A model generated the notes under the pieces. That model did no database searches. It saw only the letters and a program-made list of their open reading frames with translations, and was not told where the DNA came from. From positions 1-64,000 of the forward strand of contig URZL01000004.1 of NCBI GenBank assembly GCA_900552335.1: a stretch of 64,000 bases of DNA, given 5' to 3'. Shown in pieces: positions 51,480-60,905 of the stretch (positions within the stretch are counted from its first letter, which is position 1; each line of letters opens with the position of its first letter). Position numbers and translations under genes: made by a program. The stretch is from an uncultured Mycoplasmatota bacterium (lineage in GTDB: Bacteria > Bacillota_I > Bacilli_A > RF39 > UBA660).

Positions 51480-52142
51480 ATGGAAATAGATACTCGATAT
51501 ATTAACCAATTAGAAATCATTATTAACTTATTTACAATTGAAAATGGTATGATAAAAATTTTACTACTAAAAAGGACAGAAGAACCATTTAAAAACTATT
51601 GGTTCTTACCTAGTAATTTGTTAATGACGTCTGAAACAATAGAAGAATGTGCGAAAGCTACTGTATATGAATATACAAACTTTGAGTATATTGATTTAAT
51701 ACAATGTAACATTTTTAGTCAAATTGATCGTTTGCCAAATGAGCGTATTATTGCGAATTCTTTAATTGGAATTGTTCCAAATATCGTTTTAAATCACCAT
51801 CGATATCGTAAAAATATAGAATGCGAATGGTTCCCAATTAATGATATTCCTAAAACTGTTTACGATCATACTAAAATCATTGAAGATGCGATTACGTTTT
51901 TAAAAAAACAAATTTGTGATCATCATCTAATTCAAAACTTTCTAGAAGAAGATTTTACATTACCAGAATTGCAATCCATCTATGAATGTGCTTATGGGAA
52001 AAAATTAGATAGAAGAAATTTTAGAAAAAGGATGCTAGCAACTGGTAAAATCATAGATAGCGGTGAAAAAGTAAAAAAAGAAACCGGTAGACCACCAAGA
52101 CTATATCATTTTTGTGAAAAAGAAAATCAGATGAATCCTTAA
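51480..52142 (+). CDS. NrtR-like regulator with degenerate Nudix domain
   Basis: Residues 8-140 form a Nudix fold (IKILLLKRTEEPFKNYWFLPSNLL...), but the Nudix box is damaged: the position of the first Gly and the REUxEE core are replaced (LLMTSETIEECAKATVYEYTN). Residues 150-215 form a winged-helix (FTLPELQSIYECAYGKKLDRRNFRKRMLATGKI, then GRPPRLYHF), as in NrtR-type repressors that sense ADP-ribose-like metabolites. So it is probably a transcription factor without hydrolase activity. GAAAGG precedes the ATG. Confidence 0.8.
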   Translation: MEIDTRYINQLEIIINLFTIENGMIKILLLKRTEEPFKNYWFLPSNLLMTSETIEECAKATVYEYTNFEYIDLIQCNIFSQIDRLPNERIIANSLIGIVPNIVLNHHRYRKNIECEWFPINDIPKTVYDHTKIIEDAITFLKKQICDHHLIQNFLEEDFTLPELQSIYECAYGKKLDRRNFRKRMLATGKIIDSGEKVKKETGRPPRLYHFCEKENQMNP

Positions 52143-52149
52143 AACAGAC

Positions 52150-52178
52150 TTGACAGACAAAACAATATCATGTAAAAT
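52150..52178 (+). promoter_or_regulatory. Promoter of tRNA-Ser
   Basis: TTGACA (52150-52155), 17-base spacer, TAAAAT (52173-52178), 17 bases before the tRNA. Confidence 0.75.
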
Positions 52179-52195
52179 GATATTCGTAGTCAATC

Positions 52196-52286
52196 GGAGA
52201 CGTACTCAAGAGGCTGAAGAGGCGCCCCTGCTAAGGGTGTAGGTCGGGCAACTGGCGCGAGGGTTCAAATCCCTCCGTCTCCGCCA
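52196..52286 (+). tRNA. tRNA-Ser (GCT)
   Basis: 91-nucleotide type II tRNA: acceptor GGAGACG / CGTCTCC, anticodon stem CGCCC / GGGTG with loop CTGCTAA (anticodon GCT), long variable arm, T-arm GAGGG / CCCTC, encoded CCA. Confidence 0.97.
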
Positions 52287-52673
52287 TTTTGAAAATAAAA
52301 GTCTTATTTCCTTTGTGAAATTAAGACTTTTTTTATGCAATATTTACAGTATTGCTAAAAATAATAGATATCTAATTATTATGTAAAAAATATACAGTAG
52401 CACATTTTTTATAGCTTTTGGCACTTTTTATGGCACCTATTTTTCATATTACTACAATAAGTGGTATAAAATGTTAGCATTTGAAAAGTAACACAAATTT
52501 TATTAAAATATGGAAAGAAATATTATATGAATTAGAAATATTTTTCAACCTTATCTCTTATTTTAATTATCTTTTTATAAAAAAAGAAAAAATTTCATCA
52601 CTCTTTTTGCTGATATTCTTGTTTTTTAACGTTTAAAATGTTAAAATTAAAAATAATTTTAGGGAGAAACTTT
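52287..52673. other. 387-bp intergenic region after tRNA-Ser
   Basis: Apart from the tRNA terminator, no gene or clear repeat is seen. A GGCACTTTTTATGGCACC stretch (52420-52437) has a short direct repeat of GGCAC. It could be a scar of an integrated element, but no second copy of the tRNA end was found. Confidence 0.5.
52297..52334 (+). terminator. Terminator of tRNA-Ser
   Basis: AAAGTCTTA / TAAGACTTT stem followed by seven T. Confidence 0.85.
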
Positions 52674-54149
52674 ATGAATAAAATATATTACAGTGGTGAA
52701 ATATTAAATTTAAATGATCTATTAAATATCTCTTTTGATCTAGGTGATATGGAACATGTTGGTTATAGTTCTGTCCTAACCGATAAATTTTTAGAATATC
52801 TAAATTCTTTAAAAAGGGAAAAGAAAGATAAATTTATAAAATTAATTAAGAATTATTATCCCAACGATATCATTCGTTTACATACTCAAGAATGGTCTGA
52901 TATAAAAAATACAATTAATCATGCATTTAGTGTTATTCATAATCAAGATAATGGAAAGTCCATTTCAATATTATATGAACTGATTACTTCTGAAAATGGA
53001 GATTTGTATGGAAAAGAATTATTAACTGGATTTGTCTTTCCAATTGTTAATAATGATAAAATTGAATATAAATTAAGTATTTCTAACGTTAAAAATGCTG
53101 TTTTATCGGACGATGGAGAGTTACTATTTGTCAAAACTAGAGATAAGTATTATCATAACCATAAAGACTATAGATGCCTTAATTATTCTCACCAACATAT
53201 GATTTATTTTATTGAAAGTATCAATTCATTTACAGATCGCAATAAAAAGAAATTTTATCCCATTAATTTAACTGTTTATAGTTTAAAACCAATCATTCAT
53301 CCTTTTGAAAATTTAAGTTTATGTGATTCTATCATTTTTAATCATAAAGTTGCCAATAAAAATGAATTAGAAGAATATACAGAAAAATTTAAAGGATTAT
53401 TTAAAAAGAATTCCAAAAAAGCGTTTATCGAAAGTATAACAAAACAATATAATAAAAATATTTTTAATTCAGAAATAAAAGAAAAAGAACCAATTCAAGA
53501 AGAGAAAAAAGAGAAAATTGAAAAAGATAAATTAACACTAAAATTAGAAAATATTGAATATTTGTTAGCAAAACTAAAAAGAAAAGATAACACTTCCTAT
53601 GAAACATGCCTAAAAGAATACAACAATCTTATCAATTCAGAAACGGAAATTCTTACCTTAACACCCATCACTTTAGAAAGTCTAACGATATTAGAAGGAA
53701 AAATAGAATTTTGTTTAAATTATTCCAAAAATAAAAATATATTTGATTTATTAGATGATTTAAAAAATGAATATTTAGATAACTTTCAAAATAAGGAAGA
53801 TAGAACAACTAAGTTAACTTTAACTGAAATAGATAAATTATATGAATTATTTTCAAAAGCAAGAAAAGAATACTCGCTTAAAGATCAAACAAAAATTTTA
53901 AAAGATATAGCATTCTTATATATAATGGAAACAATAGAAGATAATGATATAGATATAACTGATTTAGAAAATAGTTATTTCAGTGACCATTTAAAATATA
54001 TTATGATGGTTATTCTATCTTTAATTGATGATAATACAATAAAGGATAATATATTCATTAATTTAGAGGATGAATTAAATATTCAAAACATATATAATAT
54101 CATTAAAAACATAGAATTTAAAAACAATAAACAGAAAAGAAAGAAGTAA
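52674..54149 (+). CDS. Unassigned 491-residue protein
   Basis: The ATG at 52674 is chosen because AGGGAG lies eight bases upstream; a frame-compatible ATG at 52638 lacks a site. The N-terminal 250 residues are mixed alpha/beta with NGDLYGKELLTGFVFPI and a KYYHNHKDYRCLNYSHQHMIYFIESI stretch. The C-terminal half is highly charged and helical, with a KEKEPIQEEKKEKIEKDKL linker. No signal or membrane segment and no known domain. It follows tRNA-Ser, a common landing place for acquired DNA, so it may be accessory. Confidence 0.6.
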   Translation: MNKIYYSGEILNLNDLLNISFDLGDMEHVGYSSVLTDKFLEYLNSLKREKKDKFIKLIKNYYPNDIIRLHTQEWSDIKNTINHAFSVIHNQDNGKSISILYELITSENGDLYGKELLTGFVFPIVNNDKIEYKLSISNVKNAVLSDDGELLFVKTRDKYYHNHKDYRCLNYSHQHMIYFIESINSFTDRNKKKFYPINLTVYSLKPIIHPFENLSLCDSIIFNHKVANKNELEEYTEKFKGLFKKNSKKAFIESITKQYNKNIFNSEIKEKEPIQEEKKEKIEKDKLTLKLENIEYLLAKLKRKDNTSYETCLKEYNNLINSETEILTLTPITLESLTILEGKIEFCLNYSKNKNIFDLLDDLKNEYLDNFQNKEDRTTKLTLTEIDKLYELFSKARKEYSLKDQTKILKDIAFLYIMETIEDNDIDITDLENSYFSDHLKYIMMVILSLIDDNTIKDNIFINLEDELNIQNIYNIIKNIEFKNNKQKRKK

Positions 54150-54170
54150 AAATTAAAACTTCTTTTTTTA
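54142..54170 (+). terminator. Terminator of the 52674 gene
   Basis: AGAAGT / ACTTCT stem around an AT loop, followed by seven T, overlapping the stop codon. Confidence 0.7.
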
Positions 54171-54199
54171 TATTATTAAAATAGACAATGATGCTTTAT

Positions 54200-54224
54200 A
54201 AAAAACACTCATATATTGAGTGCT
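54200..54224 (-). terminator. Terminator of the dehydrogenase gene
   Basis: CACTCA-atata-TGAGTG stem with six T on the - strand. Confidence 0.8.
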
Positions 54225-54232
54225 TCTCATAA

Positions 54233-54963
54233 TTATTGTGCTGTATATCCTCCATCAATTGGTACAATAGCTCCTGTAATAAAAGATGCTTCATCACTTA
54301 ATAAATAACAAATTAAATTAGCAATTTCATTAGCTTCTCCAAGGCGTCCAATTGGTAATTGATTTGCCATTACATCTTTGATATTCTGTGGCACCTGAGC
54401 TAAAATTGGTGTATCTACATATCCAGGCGCTATTGCATTAACACGAATATGATCGCGAGCATATGTTAAAGCTAATGATCTTGTCATTTGATTAATAGCG
54501 CCTTTCGTTGCCGAATAAGCAAAGCTTGTGGTACTTCCTACTAATCCATACATAGAAGAAGTGTTTACAATTGAACCATTTCCATTTTTTAGCATTTCGG
54601 CAATTACATATTTATTCATTAAAAAGATGCCTGTCTGATTAATGGCAACAACTTGGTTCCATTCTTCTAAACTAACTTCATGAGGTTTATTGGCTCCTCC
54701 ACCAATTCCAGCATTAGCTACTAAGTAATCAATATGTCCATAATGTTCTACTACTGATTGAACACATCTTTTTACTTCTTCTTCCTTCGAAACATCACAT
54801 TGTATTCCTATTACATGATCTCCTAAATCAGAAACAATTTGGTTGATTTCTTCCTTTTTATCTACAATAGCAACAAATGCCCCTTCAGAAATCATTTTTT
54901 TGCAGTAGCCAAACCAATTCCGGAGCATCCTCCAGTTACAATTGCTACTTTTCCTTTTAACAT
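54233..54963 (-). pseudogene. Short-chain dehydrogenase/reductase, A7 frameshift
   Basis: NAD(P)-dependent SDR-type oxidoreductase. The natural start is at 54963, after a strong AGAGGAGG site, giving MLKGKVAIVTGGCSGIGLATAK with the TGxxxGIG cofactor motif. The frame then stops because a run of A on the coding strand has seven instead of the eight needed (54897-54903). With one more A the protein reads on as KMISEGAFVAIVDKKEE to a normal end, 243 residues. Catalytic residues S (NTSSMYG), Y and K (YSATK) are present. Either a mutated gene, an assembly error, or rescued by slippage. Confidence 0.85.
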
Positions 54964-55000
54964 AAAATCAGTCCTCCTCTACTATTTCATTATAAAACAT

Positions 55001-55555
55001 TTAAAATTTTTTAACCGATTTTTTATATAAATAACACTCTCTCTCATGAGAATTAATAATTCCTATTGCCTGCAAATAAGAATATATTGTAATTGTTCCC
55101 ACGAATCTCATTCCTCTTTTTTTTAAATCATTTGAAATGTTGTCGGATAGTTCTGAATGTGTTTTTTCTGTTTCATAAATTACAGTATTTCCAGTAAACG
55201 ATTTTAAATACGAACCAAAAGAGCCATATTCTAATTGAATTTTTTTAAAAATTTTTGCATTTTCAATACTAACAATTATTTTTAAACGATTACGAATAAT
55301 ACTTTTATTTTGCATTAATAAATTTATTTTTTCACTTTGATAATTACAAATTTTATCAATTTCAAAATGATCATATGCTTTTTCAAATGCTTCTCTTTTA
55401 TTTAAAATACACTCCCAAGATAATCCAGCTTGAAAAGATTCTAATATCAACATTTCAAGTAAATAAGTCTCATCAAAATTTGGAATACCCCACTCTAAAT
55501 CATGATAAGAAACATAAATAGGATTATCTAAATTACACCAATGACATCTTTTCAT
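55001..55555 (-). CDS. tag: DNA-3-methyladenine glycosylase I
   Basis: Base-excision repair enzyme removing 3-methyladenine. N-terminal KRCHWCNLDNPIYVSYHDLEWGIP has the zinc-snap Cys and His; LESFQAGLSWECILNKREAF and RFVGTITIYSYLQAIGIINSH are signature blocks, and the last zinc ligand is the Cys in HERECYLY. Length 184. The start at 55555 follows AGGAG. Monocistronic. Confidence 0.95.
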   Translation of the reverse strand: MKRCHWCNLDNPIYVSYHDLEWGIPNFDETYLLEMLILESFQAGLSWECILNKREAFEKAYDHFEIDKICNYQSEKINLLMQNKSIIRNRLKIIVSIENAKIFKKIQLEYGSFGSYLKSFTGNTVIYETEKTHSELSDNISNDLKKRGMRFVGTITIYSYLQAIGIINSHERECYLYKKSVKKF

Positions 55556-55691
55556 TTTTACTCTCCTATACAAGGAATAATTAATTTTTTTATATTATCC
55601 TTTTTTATTTTTTAGTTAATTTATAAACTTAACAGAGATATTATATTATAATTAGTTTTATTTCTCAATCATTATCAATCAAATTTTTATA

Positions 55692-55722
55692 TAAAAAAAG
55701 TAGGTTTTTTCACCTACCTTTT
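55692..55722 (-). terminator. Terminator of the hsp20 gene
   Basis: GTAGGT / ACCTAC stem with seven T on the - strand. Confidence 0.8.
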
Positions 55723-55735
55723 TGTAATTAAACTA

Positions 55736-56155
55736 TTAGTCTTCTATTTGGACATATTTTTTATTTGGAAGTTCTTTCTTTTCTTCTTTTTTAGGAACTT
55801 CTAATTTTAAAGTACCATTTTTAAAGGATGCTTTAATATCTTCTGTTGTAATTTGATCTCCAACGTAAAAGCTTCTTGAACATTCACCAAAATATCTTTC
55901 ACGACGAACAAATTTTCCTTTTTCTTTTTCATCCTTATCAGAAGTCATAGTAGCATGAATAGTTAAATAACCATCATCTACTGCAACTTTAATATCATCT
56001 TTGTCATATCCTGGTAAATCAACAATAATAGAATAACTATCATCATGTTCTTTAATATCTGTTTTCATTACTTTACTTTCTTCTACATTAAAAAATGGAT
56101 CTTTAAACATATCTTCTAACAAATCAAAATCTTTTCTTCTAGGTATCATCATCAT
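55736..56155 (-). CDS. Hsp20/alpha-crystallin small heat-shock protein
   Basis: ATP-independent chaperone. The alpha-crystallin domain covers residues 38-130: MKTDIKEHDDSYSIIVDLPGYDKDDIKV, GYLTIHATM, and the GTLKLEVPKKE end with the conserved G-x-L motif. The ATG at 56155 is preferred, eight bases after AGGAAG; the ATG at 56161 is too close and the reading from 56191 has no site. Its promoter overlaps a CIRCE operator, so it is probably HrcA-repressed, uncommon for small heat-shock genes in Bacillus. Confidence 0.92.
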   Translation of the reverse strand: MMMIPRRKDFDLLEDMFKDPFFNVEESKVMKTDIKEHDDSYSIIVDLPGYDKDDIKVAVDDGYLTIHATMTSDKDEKEKGKFVRRERYFGECSRSFYVGDQITTEDIKASFKNGTLKLEVPKKEEKKELPNKKYVQIED

Positions 56156-56251
56156 ATCCATTACTTCCTTTCTCTTTTGTGTTGACACCAAATAGGTAGC
56201 ACATCATATAACTTAATACCATGTAGGAGTTCCTTACCTCTTACACTTTAC

Positions 56252-56280
56252 ATTCTATCACATTTAATTAGCATTGTCAA
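56252..56280 (-). promoter_or_regulatory. Promoter of hsp20
   Basis: On the - strand TTGACA (56280-56275), 17-base spacer, TAGAAT (56257-56252). The -35 overlaps the CIRCE element. Confidence 0.75.
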
Positions 56281-56294
56281 TATGTGAGTGCTAA
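56268..56294. promoter_or_regulatory. CIRCE operator (HrcA site)
   Basis: TTAGCATTG, nine bases, GAGTGCTAA. The right arm matches the CIRCE consensus (TTAGCACTC-N9-GAGTGCTAA) fully, the left arm at seven of nine positions. It covers the -35 of the hsp20 promoter. Confidence 0.85.
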
Positions 56295-57950
56295 TTATTT
56301 TATTATTTTATAATAAGTAGATTCAACATCGCTTTTCAATTCCAATAATTTTTCATATTTAGTATAATGACTTCCTTCTAATACTTTATTTAATATATCT
56401 TCTACATTTAACCAGTTTTTAATACATAATATAAATTCATTACTATTTATTAATTCATCGTTTTCTAATAATGAAAAATCATAATTATTTTCGTTTATAA
56501 TTAAACTAGCTTTATAAGTTGCAAATTCTGGTAAAGAACTTAAATGGGTAAAAGAATTATCATATACATATACAAAATAATCATCTTTATAAGTAGTAGC
56601 AATATCCATTGCTTTTTGGTAATCTTTATACAAATAAACAGGTTCGTTGTAGTAAAGTCCATTCACAGATAATAAAAGACTAATTGTGAAAAAGATTCCT
56701 TGTTTTTTTGTAGCAAAACTAAATAAATAGGCCACTCCAACTGCTATAATTGGAAATAATAACATAATATATCTAGAAGTATAATCTTCTCCTAAAAAAG
56801 GAGCTATTTTAGCGATAGTAAATAAATACATCATACTTGGTAAAAAGATTAAACTACAATAAAATATTTTTTTCTGATCTATTTTTGCTTTATTTTTTAG
56901 AATTAAGATAAAATAAAGAACAAGAATGAGAAATAACAAATGTTTCATACCAAATAATTTATAAATTTGACTAAAGTAATAAATACAGCTTTGAATGATT
57001 GGCTTTGCTACTTCTCCCCCATCCCCTAATCCACGATAAGAAAAGAAAATATGATAAATACTAGCTGGATAAAATAAAATTCCAATAACAGCCGCTATCA
57101 CATGCACAAAAAAATAGCGACCTAATTTTTGGTATTCTTTTTTGGTGAATAAATATGCAGATACAAGTAAAAAAACAAATACGATATAAATACAAAAATA
57201 ATACTGTGTTAAAAAGCCAAATAAAATAGTAAAAATCCATGGATATTTTTTCTCTATTTTGAAATCTTCTTGAACGAATTTTATGGTTAGGTAAAGGTAT
57301 AAAACGCTAAAAAAAGTTAACATCATATACATACGTTGAAACATTACCGTACTAATACATCCCATACTAGCTCCATATAAAATAATGGTTGGAATCGCCA
57401 TTTTTTCAATATTTAATTTTTCCATTATTTTTTTGATGATCCATAAAGTTCCTACAAAAAAGACTAAATTGATAGTAAATATAATGTATTTAGAAAATTG
57501 ACCATAAAATATAGTGGAGACAAAATGAACTAAAAAATAAAATAATGGTGGATGAACATCTCTGGCTTGATTATAATATACAGAAAAATAATTTAATACA
57601 TCACCTTTTCCAATTGTTAAATAAGTAAAGGCATCTTCTTTTTGTCTAAAAATAGGTATTTCTTTGCTCAATGTTTCATCTTTTTTTAAAGTATCATAGT
57701 GAAAGAAATAATTTTTGATATTAGTTATTTTATTTTTACTATTCCATACTTGATTATAAAATACATCTTGAGATGCTTCTGCATAACCATAAGGTCTATA
57801 AACATTATCATAGGGATAATTACTAGAACCATAAGAAAAAATTTCATCTTCATGAAAACCTTGCTTTTGATTAATAAAATAAAACATCAAAATACATAAA
57901 AAAAACACTGTTAAAAGAAACCATTTATTTTGACTAAACCATTTTTTCAT
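56295..57950 (-). CDS. GT-C membrane glycosyltransferase
   Basis: A 551-residue polytopic membrane protein with about ten hydrophobic segments. The first external loop carries the acidic pair GFHEDEIF and a later DVHPPLFYFLVHF, the pattern of ArnT/PMT-type (GT39/GT83) enzymes that transfer sugars from lipid carriers outside the membrane. It is divergent from a GtrB-like GT2 gene, which could make the polyprenyl-phosphate sugar donor. Probably modifies wall polymers or surface proteins. Its stop codon directly abuts the CIRCE element. Confidence 0.82.
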   Translation of the reverse strand: MKKWFSQNKWFLLTVFFLCILMFYFINQKQGFHEDEIFSYGSSNYPYDNVYRPYGYAEASQDVFYNQVWNSKNKITNIKNYFFHYDTLKKDETLSKEIPIFRQKEDAFTYLTIGKGDVLNYFSVYYNQARDVHPPLFYFLVHFVSTIFYGQFSKYIIFTINLVFFVGTLWIIKKIMEKLNIEKMAIPTIILYGASMGCISTVMFQRMYMMLTFFSVLYLYLTIKFVQEDFKIEKKYPWIFTILFGFLTQYYFCIYIVFVFLLVSAYLFTKKEYQKLGRYFFVHVIAAVIGILFYPASIYHIFFSYRGLGDGGEVAKPIIQSCIYYFSQIYKLFGMKHLLFLILVLYFILILKNKAKIDQKKIFYCSLIFLPSMMYLFTIAKIAPFLGEDYTSRYIMLLFPIIAVGVAYLFSFATKKQGIFFTISLLLSVNGLYYNEPVYLYKDYQKAMDIATTYKDDYFVYVYDNSFTHLSSLPEFATYKASLIINENNYDFSLLENDELINSNEFILCIKNWLNVEDILNKVLEGSHYTKYEKLLELKSDVESTYYKIIK

Positions 57951-58117
57951 ACTACCACCTTATATAAATTATAACATATTTTTTTCAAAATGTATGACAT
58001 TCTAATATTTGTCAAGTATAAATTTTGTGATATAATAATGCACGATGAAAAGACACGAAATATTCAAAATTTAAAAAAATTGAATATAATGTGTTATAAT
58101 AAGCAAGAGGTGTTTTT

Positions 58118-59059
58118 ATGATTAGTATTATTGTTCCTTGCTTTAATGAAGAAGAAGCATTACCTATTTATTATTGTGAAATGAAAAAAATAATTAAAAA
58201 AATGAAAGATGTGCCATTTGAATTGATTTTCATCAATGATGGTTCTACTGATAAAACATTGCATTTATTAAGAGAAATGGCAAAACAAGATCCGATGGTT
58301 AGATATATTTCTTTTTCTAGAAACTTTGGAAAAGAAGCAGGTATTTTAGCAGGTTTAAAAGCAGCAAATGGCGATTATGTTGCCATGATGGATGTCGATT
58401 TACAAGATCTACCTGAATTATTGATTGAAATGTATGAAGAACTTGAGAAGAAAGAATATGATTGCATAGCTACTAGAAGTGTTTCCAGAAATGGTTACTC
58501 CCCTATTCGTAAATTTTTTACAAAATGTTATTATAAACTCATTAATAAAATAAGCAGAACAGAAATTGTAGATGGAGCTCGTGATTTCCGATTAATGACA
58601 AGACAAATGGTCAATGCCATTTTAGAACTAGGTGAATACAATCGTTACTCTAAAGGTATTTTTTCATGGGTTGGATTTTCGACAAAATGGATTACTTTTG
58701 AAAATAGTGAAAGAAGTGCTGGTACAACCAAATGGAATTTTTGGAAATTATTTGCTTATTCTATGGAAAGTATTATAGGATTCTCAACAATGCCACTTTT
58801 AATATCTTCAATTGTTGGATGTGTTTTTTGTCTTATTTCCTTCATTATGATCTTAGTTATTATTGCAAAAACATTGATTTTTAGTGACCCTGTTGCAGGA
58901 TGGCCAAGTATGGTTTGCATCATTTTTATGGTAAGTGGCATTCAACTGTTCTGTCTAGGTATTATGGGGCAATATTTATCAAAAACATATTTAGAAGTTA
59001 AAAAAAGACCAATATATATTGTAAAAGAAACGGAAAAAGATATAGAAAAAAAAGCTTAA
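58118..59059 (+). CDS. GT2 polyprenyl-phosphate glycosyltransferase (GtrB/CsbB type)
   Basis: Transfers a sugar from a nucleotide donor to undecaprenyl phosphate. The N-terminal GT-A domain has SIIVPCFNEEEALP, FINDGSTDKT and the metal-binding MMDVDLQDLP. The C-terminus has two membrane helices (residues 225-255 and 265-290), as in GtrB, CsbB and YkcC. Length 313. Divergently paired with a GT-C transferase, giving a donor/transferase couple; no flippase gene is adjacent. AGAGGTG precedes the ATG. Confidence 0.93.
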   Translation: MISIIVPCFNEEEALPIYYCEMKKIIKKMKDVPFELIFINDGSTDKTLHLLREMAKQDPMVRYISFSRNFGKEAGILAGLKAANGDYVAMMDVDLQDLPELLIEMYEELEKKEYDCIATRSVSRNGYSPIRKFFTKCYYKLINKISRTEIVDGARDFRLMTRQMVNAILELGEYNRYSKGIFSWVGFSTKWITFENSERSAGTTKWNFWKLFAYSMESIIGFSTMPLLISSIVGCVFCLISFIMILVIIAKTLIFSDPVAGWPSMVCIIFMVSGIQLFCLGIMGQYLSKTYLEVKKRPIYIVKETEKDIEKKA

Positions 59060-59075
59060 TATAAAGCTTTTTTTA
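59046..59075. terminator. Bidirectional terminator
   Basis: AAAGCTT / AAGCTTT stem with A and T runs on both sides, between convergent genes. Confidence 0.8.
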
Positions 59076-59910
59076 ATTGTTCAATATTTTGATTAAATAA
59101 AGTAATATAATCTTCTTTGTTTGCTTTTTCCTTATCTGTTAAATTAGATAATTTATGGATTGTTAATAATTCGGCTTTTGTTTTATCTACTACTCTATTG
59201 ACAACATCTGATGAATTGTTAGCATCTAAAGTTAAAATATACTTATTGCTCATTTTATTCAAATGATTAATGGCATCACTTATCATTTTATCTGTTACTG
59301 TATTACTATCTAATGAAATGATATTAAAACCATATTTTTCTAAGAATGTCAAAGTATTAGTATCTGTGATAATAGTAGTAGTAGTTGCATTTTCATATAA
59401 CAATTTTAATTTTGCATCTAAATTAGATATTTTAATTTTTAAATTCTCATAATTTTCTTCAATACTGTTTTTTAAATAATGATTTGTAATATAATCATTC
59501 AAACCGTTTTTAATATTTAGAGCCATCATTAAGAAATTTGAAGGATCTAGCCATATTTCCTCTACTGAATTGCTATATTCTATTGTACTAGAAGCATCAA
59601 TAATCATTAAATTATGATTATTATTTACCATATCAATCACATAATCTTTTTCTTTTGTAAGTCCATTAAAAATGTACATATCTGCTTTACTGTAATCTCT
59701 AATTTGTTTTTCAGTTAAAGAATAATTATTGATATCTACTCCATTTGGATAAATACTTTTGATTATACTATGTTCTCCATATAAATTGTCCACAATATAT
59801 TCAATTGGATAAGAAGTACTATAAATAGTAATATCTTCTAGATTATCTCTTTTAAAGCAGCCCGTTACTAGTAACAAAGATAAACATAATATTAATTTTA
59901 CTTTCTTCAT
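59056..59910 (-). CDS. ZnuA/AdcA-family lipoprotein lacking metal histidines
   Basis: Lipoprotein (lipobox VTGC, Cys18) of the cluster A-I substrate-binding family: [26 protein letters not shown] and [16 protein letters not shown] align with ZnuA. The metal ligands appear lost: the PHxYE histidine is N ([11 protein letters not shown]), the HxWLDP histidine is E (VEEIWLDP), and the H before the second half is T ([14 protein letters not shown]). No permease or ATPase genes are adjacent. It may bind another ligand or be a repurposed surface protein. It overlaps yidD by four bases. Confidence 0.8.
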   Translation of the reverse strand: MKKVKLILCLSLLLVTGCFKRDNLEDITIYSTSYPIEYIVDNLYGEHSIIKSIYPNGVDINNYSLTEKQIRDYSKADMYIFNGLTKEKDYVIDMVNNNHNLMIIDASSTIEYSNSVEEIWLDPSNFLMMALNIKNGLNDYITNHYLKNSIEENYENLKIKISNLDAKLKLLYENATTTTIITDTNTLTFLEKYGFNIISLDSNTVTDKMISDAINHLNKMSNKYILTLDANNSSDVVNRVVDKTKAELLTIHKLSNLTDKEKANKEDYITLFNQNIEQLKKALY

Positions 59911-60131
59911 GATTTTTTCTTCCTTTCAGGTACTAAATCAATACCGCCTTTTGACAAAGGATTACATTTTAATAATCTTTTTATCGTATAATAAGTTCCT
60001 TTTATAAAACCGTGTTTTTGAAAAGCTTCTAATGCATAATTGGAACAAGTTGGAATATATTTACAATTTTGATGAAAAGAACCTGGTATCTTTTGATAAC
60101 ATTTTATGAAATAAATGGCAATCTTTTTCAT
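59907..60131 (-). CDS. yidD: Membrane protein insertion factor YidD
   Basis: A 74-residue protein with the family block [34 protein letters not shown] and [13 protein letters not shown]. It assists YidC-dependent membrane insertion. An amphipathic N-terminal helix associates with the membrane. It overlaps the upstream prepilin gene and downstream znuA-like gene by four bases each, an unusual operon for yidD. Confidence 0.95.
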   Translation of the reverse strand: MKKIAIYFIKCYQKIPGSFHQNCKYIPTCSNYALEAFQKHGFIKGTYYTIKRLLKCNPLSKGGIDLVPERKKKS

Positions 60132-60859
60132 CCATTACAAGTATGTTCTAATTCATTATCATGATAGAAGATAGGAGCATTTTGTAAAGCTTTTTTTTGT
60201 TCTTCTGTAAAATCGGTAAAAGTATTCATATCAAATGTTACTTTCATTTCAAAATAAGATTCATTTTTATCGATTTGAGAAGTAATGCCGCTTTGATATT
60301 TTAAACGATTATTCAAACTATCATAATTATTCATTTGAATTTGAAAACCAGCTAAATCCGATTTATTTTTACCAGAAATAAAATCAATTTGTTTGACTAG
60401 TTGATTATTTACATAATAAAGGGTTCTATCATCTTTTAATGTATAACGTACAGCAGAAGCATCTTTTGTACAGGTATTAATTTGATATGATGTTGTATTG
60501 TACGCTTGACAGGTTTCTCCCTTTTCTAATAATTCTGCTGTATATTTTTGATTAACATTCATTTTAATTTGAACAATACGATTAGATAACGTTTCGTCTA
60601 TTTCAAAAGGAATTAAATTTTTATCTACTAGTGTCTGTAAAAAAACACATGCACTTTGTCCTTCTTTAAAGGGATAATCATTAATATTTGATTTAGCATA
60701 ATTAATTGCTGCTGAAGAAATTAATTCTATTTTTTCATTTTCTCTTTCTTCTTCTTTATCATTAAAAATTTTAAATAATGCTGGATAAGCAACAGCCGTA
60801 ATTAAAGCTAATAAAACTGTTACTCCTAATAGTTCTGCTAAAGTAAAACCTTTTTTCAT
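60128..60859 (-). CDS. Prepilin-like protein
   Basis: Starts [20 protein letters not shown] after a GGTGAG site: a prepilin signal with E at mature position 5. The 243-residue protein has a roughly 200-residue domain with several cysteines ([23 protein letters not shown], and the terminal HTCNG), suggesting disulfides outside the cell. It is the fifth prepilin-like gene in the window. The start at 60859 is favoured over 60913, which would lengthen the leader beyond the type III pattern. Confidence 0.8.
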   Translation of the reverse strand: MKKGFTLAELLGVTVLLALITAVAYPALFKIFNDKEEERENEKIELISSAAINYAKSNINDYPFKEGQSACVFLQTLVDKNLIPFEIDETLSNRIVQIKMNVNQKYTAELLEKGETCQAYNTTSYQINTCTKDASAVRYTLKDDRTLYYVNNQLVKQIDFISGKNKSDLAGFQIQMNNYDSLNNRLKYQSGITSQIDKNESYFEMKVTFDMNTFTDFTEEQKKALQNAPIFYHDNELEHTCNG

Positions 60860-60905
60860 ATTCTCACCATTTTTATTATACATAAATTTTCTTTCTATTG
60901 TCAAA

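Noticed and set aside
52287..52673. Integrated element or attachment site after tRNA-Ser
   Set aside because: No repeat of the tRNA 3' end was found downstream and no integrase or phage gene follows; only an unassigned gene is present.
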